The notes under the pieces were generated by a model. That model was not told the origin of the DNA. It saw only the letters and a list, made by a program, of their open reading frames with translations, and did not search any database. From Dreissena polymorpha (Eukaryota > Mollusca > Bivalvia > Myida > Dreissenidae), in the NCBI RefSeq assembly GCF_020536995.1, contig NC_068358.1, forward strand, positions 48,456,840 through 48,520,839: a stretch of DNA of 64,000 bases, read 5' to 3'. Positions 12,216-23,300 of this stretch are shown piece after piece; the first letter of the stretch is position 1; every line of letters starts with the position of its first letter. The position numbers were made by a program, and so were the translations under genes.

Positions 12216-13983
12216 GAACCAGCTTTAAATTCCATAGCCTTAAAAAAGCAAACAATTATAAGGCATAAGATATAACAGATTTGCACGTCGTGTTAAACGC
12301 TTTTTTTCCATCGACCATAAATAAGATTATTTGTTTTTGGATGCATTACTTTTTATTGAAGCAATTATAATGTTTTGAACAACATAATGTCCATATATTA
12401 ATTAAAATACATGGTTATCAAAAAAGCCCGTAAATTAGGTAGCACATATCAGATTAAAGCAGTATATGCATATGAATCTGATTATACACAAATCGACTAA
12501 CATATAAATGAAACCATGTTTGTGTTATCCTATTTTCTAACGATAATCTTGGCATGTGTTTTGATTTTGCGAGTAAACTGTACACCAATTTGCATACACT
12601 CATTTCCGTGACATATATCCATTGTGTAGATTACTTATAACAAGAAATAGCTTTTTAAAAAGATATACGGCGTTGATTGTGGTTGGAGTTGGTGAAAGGT
12701 AAAGAGTTCAATGAATGAGATCAAAGATAGCGAATGTCTTATTATGTGCAGTTCATAGCTGCATCACACGCAGTACGGGATGTTACACGGAGTTTTCGCG
12801 GCTTATTTGACATTATTAAATATTGCTGGTCATAAACCTATAGAAACAAAACAGAAAACCAAAAGAAGAATGGAAGTGAAATTAAAACATATGAGTCAAC
12901 CGGCCACAAGCGAAGTACCCGTACATATTTTAAATATTTATACGCGCGTTCTTCAAACAAATTTGATTCGATTATTAACAGTATCGAGAATCATCGCGCT
13001 CATGCTTAATACATTAGTCAATATGGTGGAATAATTCTTGTTAAATTAATCAAAAATAATATTTATCATGGTATTTTTGAAAACACATTAAGAATCTATT
13101 ATTGACATACCATATTTATATCGCTGAATATCTTCATTTAACATATTTCTGGTCTAAAGAAAATTCCATTTCACCTAGTTAACGCGATAGCGTCTATATT
13201 ATATAACGATTTTTTACTGCCCGCGAACTGACCCTGATACCTTGCGGGTTGGAATGCAATGCATTAAAGTGAGGCCACGCTCTGCTGGAACGACGGCTTG
13301 TTTACAACTTTATACTTTTACATGTTTAATGTTCAATTTCGAAAACATTTTAAAATGGTTTGGCCAAAACGAATATCAGGATAGTGAAAAACAATACTTT
13401 TTATGAACTTAAATATACTAATAAAACTGTTCTATCGAGCCTTTTCATTAGTGATGAAATTGTTTAATGCTGAACACGCAGTAAAACAGTGTTACAAAGA
13501 CGCGGTCATGTTTCCAATGTTCTGGTGTTCTGCTCAATCAAATCAGCCAATGGAATAAATGAAGTGTATTCAATCGTGTCTAGCCGCGGGAAATTTTATT
13601 TGAATTTTATTGGACACTTACAAAGGTCAGGTAAGGTGAAAAGCTGGCTTAGACAGCTACGCCGAAAAATGTGTTATTTTAGTAGAATTTCGAATAACAC
13701 AAAATAAAGTTATAACTTCTTTATTCTACCTTTCCTTTGCAATAACAAATGACTGGCACATATAAAGCTTTATTTACATATTTACACAAATTTAATATTT
13801 CAAATTTACATATTTTTGTTGTATACTATGGAACTTAACAACAGTCTCTTCATGTAATAAAAACGTTTAAGAAATTTATGCCGTGGAAAAAGGTAACATG
13901 AAGAAACACAAATGAAATGGAATTCATCCTCTATGTCCTGTAATTAAAAGAAAGGCAATAACGTTTTTACGAGGTTTATTGTT
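12216..13983. other. Stretch without supported gene
   Basis: Frames at 12780-13034 (84 codons) and 13489-13707 (72 codons) on the plus strand were inspected. Neither has a recognisable motif or convincing splice context. No shared repeats were noted. Confidence 0.4.
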
Positions 13984-14457
13984 GTACGGAATACCATTGG
14001 GGCCATCGTGGTTACACATTAAAATCCAGAGGGAGGCCGTGCAGTAGTGCAATAGTACGTTGGCGACAATGCGATAGTACGATGGCGACAACGCGATAGT
14101 ACGATGACAAGTCATATCGTACTGTCTCCATCGTATCATCGCAATGTTGCCATCGTACTATCACGTTATTTTATTGTCGTTATTGTATTATCGGATTGTC
14201 GCCATCGTACTATCGCACAGTTGCCATTGTATTGTCGCACTGTCTCCATCGTATCATCGCACTGTCGCCATCATACTATCGCGTTATCGTACTGTCGTCA
14301 TCATATTATCGCATTGTCGCCATCGTACTATCACACTGTCGCCATCGTATTGTCGCACTGTTGTCATAGTACTATGGCATTGTCGTCATCGTACTATCGC
14401 ATTGTCGCCCTCTTTATTTTTATGTGTAACCATGATGGCCCTAACGGTATTCTGTAG
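13984..14457. mobile_element. Foldback element built of a minisatellite
   Basis: The outer arms pair: 'gaataccattggggccatcg' with 'gtggttacacatt' on the left (13988-14022) is the reverse complement, with few mismatches, of 'tgtgtaaccatgatggccct' with 'aacggtattc' on the right (14422-14453). Inside, a degenerate repeat of about 18-21 bp (core 'gcgatagtacgatggcgaca') runs in one orientation to about 14105 and in the opposite orientation ('cgccatcgtactatcgca') from there to about 14410. The whole can therefore fold into one long hairpin. Long open frames here simply follow the repeat. Confidence 0.7.
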
Positions 14458-15049
14458 GTTGCGTGTTTATCTAGCGGTTTAAATTCTCAATGGATGATCA
14501 TGGGCCCTTAATTAACACAGTATAAATTGCCTTATTACAAGGCAAATAATTATTACAATACAATCCAAACTGCAACGGGGCATGATCAGGAAAGTGTGAA
14601 TTTACATGGCTAGTTATTCTACATGGAAATGAAGTAAAAAGTTAATGGGGACATCTAATTTAAAAGTACTTTCTATCAAAATCATATAAATTGTAACAAA
14701 TATCAACATATATAAACTAATGAAAAAAAAACATATTGCCAATACCCGTGTCATTTCCATGGTGAGCTTTAAAAATTTGGGCCAATCGTTTAAAATGATT
14801 AAAAAAAACAACTACAATGTGTTTGTAATAAAACACTGATGCCCACACGTGTTGCTTTTCTCTGTTATACTCAACTTTTGACTGGGGAAAAATATCTAAA
14901 ATATCAAGGTAGCTATATGTTTGTTAAGTTTAAGCCTTCTAGCTGCGATCCATTTTTAGTGAAAAGTCAAAAGAAATAAACAACAATATTTTGCTAAGAA
15001 TGGGCCATTCATTCAGTTGTGTATAAAACATCTAAACCTTAATATAGAG

Positions 15050-15357
15050 GTGCACAACTGCAGCTGCTTGCTGATATGCATCTAAAGTTTCAATCCTCTT
15101 ACAAAATACTTTTTGAGCTACAGTCCACACAAATCAAAATTGCATTGTTTTGCAGCAAACGGGGCAACAAATCCAGTTGAGTTAAAATTGCAGGTGTTCA
15201 GGTCCTCATGCGTATAAATATACTGGCAAAGTTTCATCCCTATAGCACCAATACTTTGTGAGTTACAGGCTACACAAAAGAGTGGAACACACAGAAGGAC
15301 AGAAGCATGGACGGACAAGGACAAATTTAAACAACCTCTCATTAAGTGGGGCATACA
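15050..15357 (+). repeat. Probable HINE-like element fragment
   Basis: The stretch contains the phrases 'aaagtttcatccctatagca' and 'gtgagttacaggctacac', then 'ggaacacacagaaggacag' and 'gacggacaagg', ending near 'taagtggggcata'. The order (drift core, A/C/G/G tract, G-rich end) parallels the other HINE-like families here, but the 5' end was not found. Confidence 0.35.
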
Positions 15358-16501
15358 ACTTTCAAACATCCTAAAAACACTTGCACACACATTTTAAACA
15401 ATATCACAAAGAACTATGCCTGCTTGTAAAGATTATTCTCTATGGCAAATTGATATTTAATAGGCAAGTTGTTTTCTGAACATGAGAAAACCATGCATCT
15501 GGTGTTTTTAGAATCTAATTTCAGCAATTCTCCAATAACCTTTTATTATAGATTTTCGGCGGAACATTAATTAAATGTTTAAGTCACCATTTAAACAATA
15601 AAACATTTAAAATAAATAAACATCTCCTGAGATGTATTATCACAATGTTATAAAGGAATGCTGAGAAGTATGCTCAACATCAGTATTTTAGTAGTAGCTA
15701 ACCACTGAAATGAAGTAACAACTATTGATGGAAATAGTACACACCCTAGCAAAATGTTAGTTATTTTTACTTTTAACATTGACCCAAGAAAACAACGCCA
15801 GTGAAAATTTATACTTTGTAAGACCACAGGAATTAATGCCACATGAATGAAAGCCATATGAATGGTTTGTATATAATATATTTAAAGAAAAATGAAATAA
15901 TGCCAAACAAAGGCACTGTTAGCAACCCTGGCACTAGTAAAATAAAATGCTGCACAACACGTAAGACATTTAAACAAGTCATGCTGTTTTAGTGAAATTT
16001 CAGAAAGGTCACGTGGGGATAATATTATTTAAATTATTGCAAAATCTTTAGTAAGTTAGTTATAAAGCAATAAAGATTAACAACAAAGATCAGAATATAA
16101 TATTTTAGGTAAAACATATTTCTTTTAATATTGAGGGTGTCTTAGCAAGCAACGGTTGTTCCTTTGTTTCATTATGACCTCTCTGTATAAGTTTAAGCAG
16201 TATAAATGTCAAAGCCCAATGATTTTTTATAAATCTTAAGTATCTTAGCATGTAATTTTATAGTGCACTTGTGAAAACAATAATTATCTTGATCTGCTAC
16301 CTGTACATATGCATAGTTGTGATTGCTTTGTACCTGAATGCTTGCCTCACACTATCAGCCAATAATAAACAAACATCATTTTAACAATAAATATAGAACA
16401 CTTTTTTCAGAATCACTAGAGTGGTGGTTACTATTACACTGTTTATGGACTAGTGGAGTATTAACATGTGCAAGTCATGTTTGCCTACACAACACTAAAA
16501 C
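15358..16501. other. AT-rich stretch, nothing recognised
   Basis: No supported coding frame or repeat. Confidence 0.45.
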
Positions 16502-16620
16502 AAAAATGCTGTAAGTCTTACTTTCTGTACTTGGCTTCTCGTTAAACCAGCACTGCAGCTCATCCTCTAACCTACTCTCCAGGGAAGCCAAGTACAGAAA
16601 GTAAGACTTACAGCATTTTG
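16502..16620. repeat. Near-perfect 36 bp palindrome with 45 bp loop
   Basis: The left arm, 'tgctgtaagtcttactttct' followed by 'gtacttggcttc', has an exact reverse complement on the right, 'gaagccaagtacagaaagta' followed by 'agacttacagca'. The loop, read on the minus strand, codes LESRLEDELQCWF, and the minus-strand right arm carries a donor-like 'gaaagtaagact'. The palindrome therefore overlaps coding-like sequence. Perfect arms with a short loop suggest a recent templated inversion. Confidence 0.85.
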
Positions 16621-16647
16621 CTGGGGTTTCAAGGTCACAGTCATTGT

Positions 16648-16802
16648 CTATTGTATATCTAAGAAGTAAATCGTCAATGCGACACTCAAATACACCCCGT
16701 GCTCTCTTTTAATGTTCTGTGTCGCCTGACGCTGGCTGGAAATTATGAACCAAATCATCTCTGATGGCCTTTTTTTTTCAATCTGTTTTGCGGACAGGCT
16801 TG
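16648..16802 (-). CDS. Candidate last exon of the membrane-protein gene
   Basis: After the acceptor 'gtatttgcag' on the minus strand, the phase-1 frame expected from the exon at 20266-20322 is open for 50 codons (ASLSAKQIEKKRPSEMIWFI... to ...LDIQ, stop at 16648-16650). A second frame over the same DNA also looks like protein and runs on towards the palindrome (RIDDLLLRYTIDNDCDLE, then LASLESRLEDELQCWF), but it has stops upstream and meets the first frame only if the nine-A run in the exon changed length. Either the gene ends here, or this is a damaged longer exon. Confidence 0.35.
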
Positions 16803-16992
16803 CTGCAAATACATAAAGTATGCTTTTACAGCAATATTTTTAGTGCATATGATTAAGCAAATGATCAACCTCATATTTTAACGATAGATCATGTACGTCA
16901 AACAATTATCACATTGACACTTACACCCAGCATTAAAAAATTTAAACCATTTTTTAATATTGAAGAAATGCTTTGTTTTAGAACCAAAATTA

Positions 16993-18168
16993 AACAAGAG
17001 CTTGTCACAGTAGTGCCAAATCCCCGCCGAAATGTGTTTGCTTGTATTACAACATTTGTTTTAGAGAGTAGAATAATATTTGAAAAAACAAATAAAGGGA
17101 GATAATTCATTATGCTCCGGACAAAAATTTACTTTGAAATTAAATAAAGGGATATAATTCAAACACTAAGGTAGATAGAGTTATGGTTCTTAGTCACTGC
17201 ACTTCTCCTAGTTGCCATCTAGGTATTTAAATTTCAAGTAAATTCCTTCAGTAGATTAAGAGTTATGCTGTGGACAAAAAATTTACTTTAAAATCATATA
17301 AAACAGGAGATAATTTAGAAACTAAGGTAAACAGAGTAATGGTTTTTGGCCACCACACTTCTCCTAGTTGCCATATGTTTATATTTCAAATTTCAAGTAA
17401 ATCCCTTTAGTAGATTTAGAGTTATGCTCTGGACAAAATTTACTTTAAAGTTATATAAAAGGGGAGATAATTCAAAAACTAAGGTAGATAGAGTTATGGT
17501 TCTTAGTCACTGCACTTTTCCTACTTGCCATCTGTTTATATTTAAGTTTCAAGTAAATCCCTTCAGTAGATTTAAAGTTATGCTCCGGACAAAAATTTAC
17601 TTTAAAATTATATAAAAGGGAAGATAATTAAAAAACTAAGGTAGATAGAGTTGTGGTTCTTGGTCACTGCACTTCTCCTAGTTGCCATCTGTATATATTT
17701 TAAGTTTCAAGTAAATCCCTTCAGTAGATTTAGAGTTATACTCCGGACAAAAATTTACTTTAAAATTATAAAAAGGGGAGATAATTCAAAAACTAAGGTA
17801 GACAGAGTTGTGGTTCTTGGTCACTGCACTTGGTCTAGTTGCCATCTGTTTATATTTCAAGTTTCAAGTAAATCCCTTTGGTATATTTAGAGTTATGCTA
17901 CGGATAAAAATTTACTTTAAAGTTATGCTCCGGACAAAAATTTACTTTAAAGTTATATAAAAGGGGAGATAATTCAAAAACTAAGGTAGATAGAGTTAAT
18001 GTTCTTGGTCACTACACTTCTACTAGTTGCCATCTGTTTATATTCTAAGTTTAAAGTAAATCCATTGAATAGATTTGGAGTTATGCTCCAGACAAAGTTT
18101 CAGCCGGACGGACATATGGACCCGACCGATTACTATATCCCTTCCAAATTTTTTTTCGGCGGGGATAA
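16993..18168 (+). mobile_element. HINE-like element, family A, copy 1
   Basis: It starts AACAAGAGCTTGTCACAGTA and ends TTTTCGGCGGGGATAA. The subterminal 5' ATCCCCGCCGAAA is the exact reverse complement of the 3' TTTCGGCGGGGAT. The core is about seven tandem units of roughly 147-150 bp ('gttgccatctgtttatattt', 'tagagttatgctccggac', 'aagggagataattcaaaaac'). It closes with a 'gccggacggacatatgg' tract. No coding capacity. Confidence 0.8.
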
Positions 18169-18345
18169 AAAGCATGTACAAAGTATTATCAACCAAATTT
18201 GAAAGTATTTAAGGGTTTAAAGCTGGAAATCATCATGGAAAATGTAAATGGCAAACACTTACCCCAAAACATTCAGTTCCGGCCATGAGTTCACTGAAAT
18301 GTAAGAATATAACAGTAGAAGAAATCTATAAAGAATGTTACATAC

Positions 18346-19298
18346 AAACAAGAGCTTGTCACAGTAGTGCCAAATCCCCGGCGAAATGTGTTTGTTTGTA
18401 TGAGAACATTTGTTTAAGAGAGTAGAATAATATTTGAAAAACATGGCACCTGTGTCATCTATATATATTTTAAGGATCAATTAGTTATATAGTGCTGTAG
18501 ACAGTAGAAAATAAAATGTATGGAAATGAAAAAAAGGGAGGTAATGTAAAAAGATGACTAAAACAGTTACTGTTCTTGATCACTGTATTTTTCCTTAAAC
18601 TCATCTATTCATTTAACAGTGAATACTTCAGTGTTCAAATCAAAATATTATTGAAAATCAGATAAAGGGAGATATTAAAAATTGAAAAGCTAAATTATTT
18701 ATAATGACATTAAATTAAAAATAATTGAACATTATAAATAAATAAAATATTAATAAAAAAATAATAATAAAATAAATAGAGATAATTAAAAACTATAGCT
18801 GAAAGAGTTGTGGTTCATGATCACTGCACTTCACCTAGTTGCCATCTGTTTATATTTCTAGTTTCAAGTAAATCCCTTCAGTATTTTTAGAGTTATGCTC
18901 TGGACAAAAAATTACTTTTAAATAACATAAAGGGAGATTATTCAAAAACTAAGGTAGATAGAGCTATGGATCTTAGTCACTGCACTTCTCCTACTTGCCA
19001 TCTGTTTATATTTAAGTTTCAAGTAAAGCCCTTCAGCAAATTGAGAGTTATGCTCCGGACAAAAATTTACTTTGAAATTTTATAAAGGGAGATAATTAAA
19101 AAACTAAGGTAAATAAAAGTTATGGTTCTTGGTCACTGCACTTCTCCTAGTTGCCATCTGTTTATATTCTAACTTTAAAGTAAATCCATTGAATAGATTT
19201 GGAGTTATGTTCTGGACAAAGTTTCGAACGGAAGGAATGACACATAGAGGGACAGGACTAATTACTATATCCCTCTGATTTTTTTTTCGGTGGGGATG
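18346..19298 (+). mobile_element. HINE-like element, family A, copy 2
   Basis: Same 5' end as the copy at 16993 (AACAAGAGCTTGTCACAGTA with CCCCGGCGAAATG) and the same 3' end (TTTTTTTTCGGTGGGGAT). The core has about three full units plus a diverged, AT-rich stretch at 18480-18780. It lies 177 bp from the first copy in the same orientation. Confidence 0.75.
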
Positions 19299-19581
19299 AT
19301 AAATAAGCGATTTGTAGTCAACTTTAATACCTTAATTAAACCTTAACCATCACGTTGTTCCTATGCAGACAGTATACATGAATATAATCCAAATGTAAGG
19401 GGTACATTCACAAATGTGTAAGCCTACCATAATGTGTAATATAACAAATCAAGGTTGTAACATACTTCTCTTACTCCTAATTTGAGCTCGTCAACATCAA
19501 GATTTTAGAAATGCTCTGAATAGACTCAGACACTTGTGAAACTTATTCTTACAACAAATCTAAATTGAGCTACAGTCACAC

Positions 19582-20180
19582 AACAAGAGATGTGTTCGTC
19601 AGAAACACAATGCCCCCTATTGCGCCGCTTTGAAATGATTTTTTTTTTACCTTTAACCTTGAAGGGTGACCTTGACCTTGAACTTCCACCACTCAAAATG
19701 TGCAGCTTTATGAGAACGCCGCTTTGATTTTTTTTTAAACTTTGACCTTGAAGGATGACCTTGACCTTGAACTTCCACCACTCGAAATGTGCAGCTTCAT
19801 GATAACGCGGCTTCAATTATTTTTTTTACCCTTGATCTTGAAGGATGACCTTGAAGGATGACCTTGACCATGAACTTCCGCCACTCAAAATGTGCAGCTT
19901 CATGAGAACGCCATTTTGAAATTTTTATATTTTTTTTACCTTCGACCTTGAAGAATGACCTTGACCTATGACATTGACCTTGAACTTCCACCTCTCAAAA
20001 TGTGCAGCTTCATGAGATACACATGCATGCCAAATATCAAGTTGCTATCTTCAATATTAAAAAAGTTATTGCCAATGTTAAAGTTTTTTTCGGACGGTCG
20101 GACAGACTGACTGACATACTGACACACTGACATACTGACGGACAGTTCAACTGCTATATGCCACCCTACCGGGGGCATAC
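19582..20180 (+). mobile_element. HINE-like element, family C, copy 1
   Basis: It starts ACAAGAGATGTGTTCGTCAG and ends CTACCGGGGGCATA. The subterminal ATGCCCCC at the 5' end pairs with GGGGGCAT at the 3' end. The core is four tandem units with 'gaccttgaaggatgacctt' and 'ccactcaaaatgtgcagctt'. A 'ggacagactgactgacat' tract precedes the end. Confidence 0.75.
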
Positions 20181-20265
20181 ACATACACATATGCACATTA
20201 CTGATTGACTCCATTGATGAAATGAACAATTTAATATTTTAAATATTCAAAAAAAAAACACTTAC

Positions 20266-20322
20266 CTCCTCTTTTAATGGAATGATAGTTCCGCTCATCA
20301 TCATCATCATCATCATCATTAT
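20266..20322 (-). CDS. Exon: poly-Asp segment
   Basis: Phase 1-1 exon of 57 nt between 'ttctccag' and 'gtaagtg'. It codes DNDDDDDDDERNYHSIKRG; the Asp run is a (GAT)7 microsatellite inside the exon and likely varies in length between alleles. Confidence 0.55.
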
Positions 20323-23300
20323 CTGGAGAACAAAACATATTTTCATAATTGTCTTATATTACTATATAATTGTCATATTTTTATTTCTATAAAGTCACTT
20401 GTTTTTGCTTTTATATAGTTGCATAACTTAAGATTTATTTTCATAAACATAAATGTATATTTTTAAGCAGAAATATGTAGAAATGTTGCTTAATTTTATT
20501 GAAGGTATTTCACACAAAGAATTTCTTTTTTAGTTTTAAATTATTAAATAACAGTTTGCTTGACTGTCTGAACCTCTGCATGAGAAAAATGGGACCTTAC
20601 TGTCTATATCTCTGCATGATAGAAAGGGGACCTAATTCAGGGAAAATGACCACAAAGAAACGAGCAGTGTCACCTGAATATTTGTTGATGATAAAAAGAT
20701 ATATTAAATGTAACATAATAAAAGAAAAACACCATTGACATTTTACAAGGCCTTTTAGGTTATTTTTGGAAGGGTTAATAAGCATTGACTTCTAATTTTG
20801 CCATTGAAATATAATAAGGCATTATTATGCTAAATAAGAAAGAACAGGGTATGGAATGGGAACTTTGAACTTATATCATCATTCTAAAGAGTGTATAAAG
20901 TTTCATTTGAATATCTAAAGTAAATACAGTGATAGTGTATCCCACAGACCTTAACCACAGTATCATCCTAACAAATAGATGAATACAACAGTTACAAACA
21001 ATTTTGTACCTCTTCCCTTCCTAGGCAAAAAGTGATCCTCTTCCTTCGGTTCTTTGGACGTGTCAACAAGCACTTCTGAAAAAAGGTTAATTCATTTGTT
21101 TAGATTTTGGAAATCTTAACAGTATTTCAGTGATATTGTGGTGGTCATTAAACAATAAGTACTCTCACTTTTCCTATGAAAATGTGGTCTCTAGAGTGGT
21201 TACTTTCTTTTCTAAGATTTGACCTGATGACATAATTTTCAGACTCACAAGACCCAGATTCTAACTTTTTCTAGATATTGTAAAGATAAATATTCTTATT
21301 AGTTTCATTAAGATCGGGTAATTAATGTGGCCTCAAGAATGGTTACAAAGTTTTTCTAAGATTTGAGCCGCTGACCTCGTTTTTGTATGCTCATGACCCA
21401 GATTAAAACTAAGTCTAGAAAATGTCCATATTAAAATTCTGACCAGGTCTTTTCAAGACTGGATGAAAAATGTGGCCTTTAGAGTGGAAGCCAGCTAAAG
21501 GTTGACAAGGCACACAGCATTCTGAACCACCATGGAAATAGAATGATATCAATAGCTCACTGTCAGTGCTATATATTCAGGAGAGCTATAAATAGCATGA
21601 TGAATGACAAAATTACAGTCAGGACAAGCATCTTTTTGCCCACATTTTACCTATTGAACCTCTATGTCTCAAGTTGCAATTTTAAGTAGGGGACAAGTAT
21701 TAAACCCACCACGCCATCTCCGCTCCATGGTTATTAGTTGTAAGTTTAAAAGTGCATGGTGAATGCGAAATGTGCATGTCTGCTCAATACAGATACTACA
21801 TTAAAAGTTTCATCAAATTTTGATACATTCCAGTGATATGACACAGAAAAGTACGTTTTCATAAAACGGAATATTATTATTAGATAAGCAATAACTCTCT
21901 GAACAACTATTTCAGGGGAACAACATAACAATATGCCCATGTCGACTCCTATAGGAAAGTGTATATGAAGTGTCCTCAAATTTGGATCATTAGTTTCTGA
22001 TATCTTGTGCAGAAATTAAAAATCTATAAGTACACGTGAATTATGAATTATGAATGAAAGAGCATCAGGCCACAATGACCTGAGATTATGGGCATATTCA
22101 CCCTATATGGATGCTGAATATCACTTTTAATCAAAGTTAGGTCATTAAAGTTTAACATATCACTTTGAAACAAAAAGTGTGATGGACAGAAGGATAGAAG
22201 ACATGGAGTATTTGGATGGATGCACAAGAATGTCAATTATATGCTCATTAGTTTCTGAGATCTTCTGCAGATATGAAAATTGTAAAAGACTTAAAGCCAG
22301 AAGGAAGAACAGACATCAAATAGGATTGAAATAATTTTTGGGAAATATCAGACCAATGCAAACACAATTTTACAAAATAAGAAAAAGTTTGAGATATGTA
22401 GAAGTACTGCCCTCCACAAATTAAGAACATTTTATTCCCAGAACAATTACAAAAATATCCACCTATCTTATGCTTCATTCTCAAGCTTAGGAAAACTTTC
22501 ACAATCCTTGGCAGCCATGTTTAAAAAAGAAATAATGGATATTTCATAATGAATTACGCCAGGATCATTTTTGCAGCAATCATTTATTATTTAGTCAAGC
22601 AATTACACTTTTTCTAGAATATTAAGCTTGTGGTGACCATGTGAAAAAAGTTTCTTTTATATCAATGTCTACTCTGCTTGGTCTAAAACAAACAAAAGGA
22701 AAAACCTGTGTTGTTGTCAGCAGACAGTAAGAGTTCACTTTCTGGATCTTTATTGTCATCATCCACTCTGTTTTCTGAAAAAACATGACCAACCCTATAT
22801 TCCTGAAAATAACTGGGGCTTAAGCTCATGAAATAAATGGGCACTTCTAAATTTAGGTCCACATGATTTTTAAATTGACATAAAATCCAAAATGTTTTTT
22901 CAAGGAAGTCTAATAACTACTATTTGAGAAACATGACAAACTATGCTAATGAAAAGTACTTCAAGCAATCAAGCTGGTTATATGTTTGTTTAAAATAGTG
23001 TTTTGCAGTTTTCAACAGTATTTCAGTGGCATAATAGTTGAAAGTTAACCAACTCACTCTTTTAATATATTTGCTGATTTACCAGTACTAAGTGCCCATA
23101 CTTATTTCAGTAACTGACAACTACCCTACTTGAATCAGATATACATGTAGAGGGGGAATGGCTGTAGAAAGGAGTCTTTGACCAATAAGTACATATAAAT
23201 TGGCCAATATATTAAGGCCACACACATCATCACTTAGTTTCATGATGCTCTGTTTTAAACCATTTACGTAACAGTGACCACAATAGTTCACCTTGAGCAT

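Noticed and set aside
14104-14482. Two overlapping plus-strand open frames of 112-117 codons rich in Ser, Tyr, His and Arg
   Set aside because: They are periodic translations of the 20 bp minisatellite in the foldback element.
17346-18202. Three similar plus-strand frames with repeated FKFQVNPFSRF
   Set aside because: They are the translated 147 bp unit of the family A element, with stops at each unit boundary.
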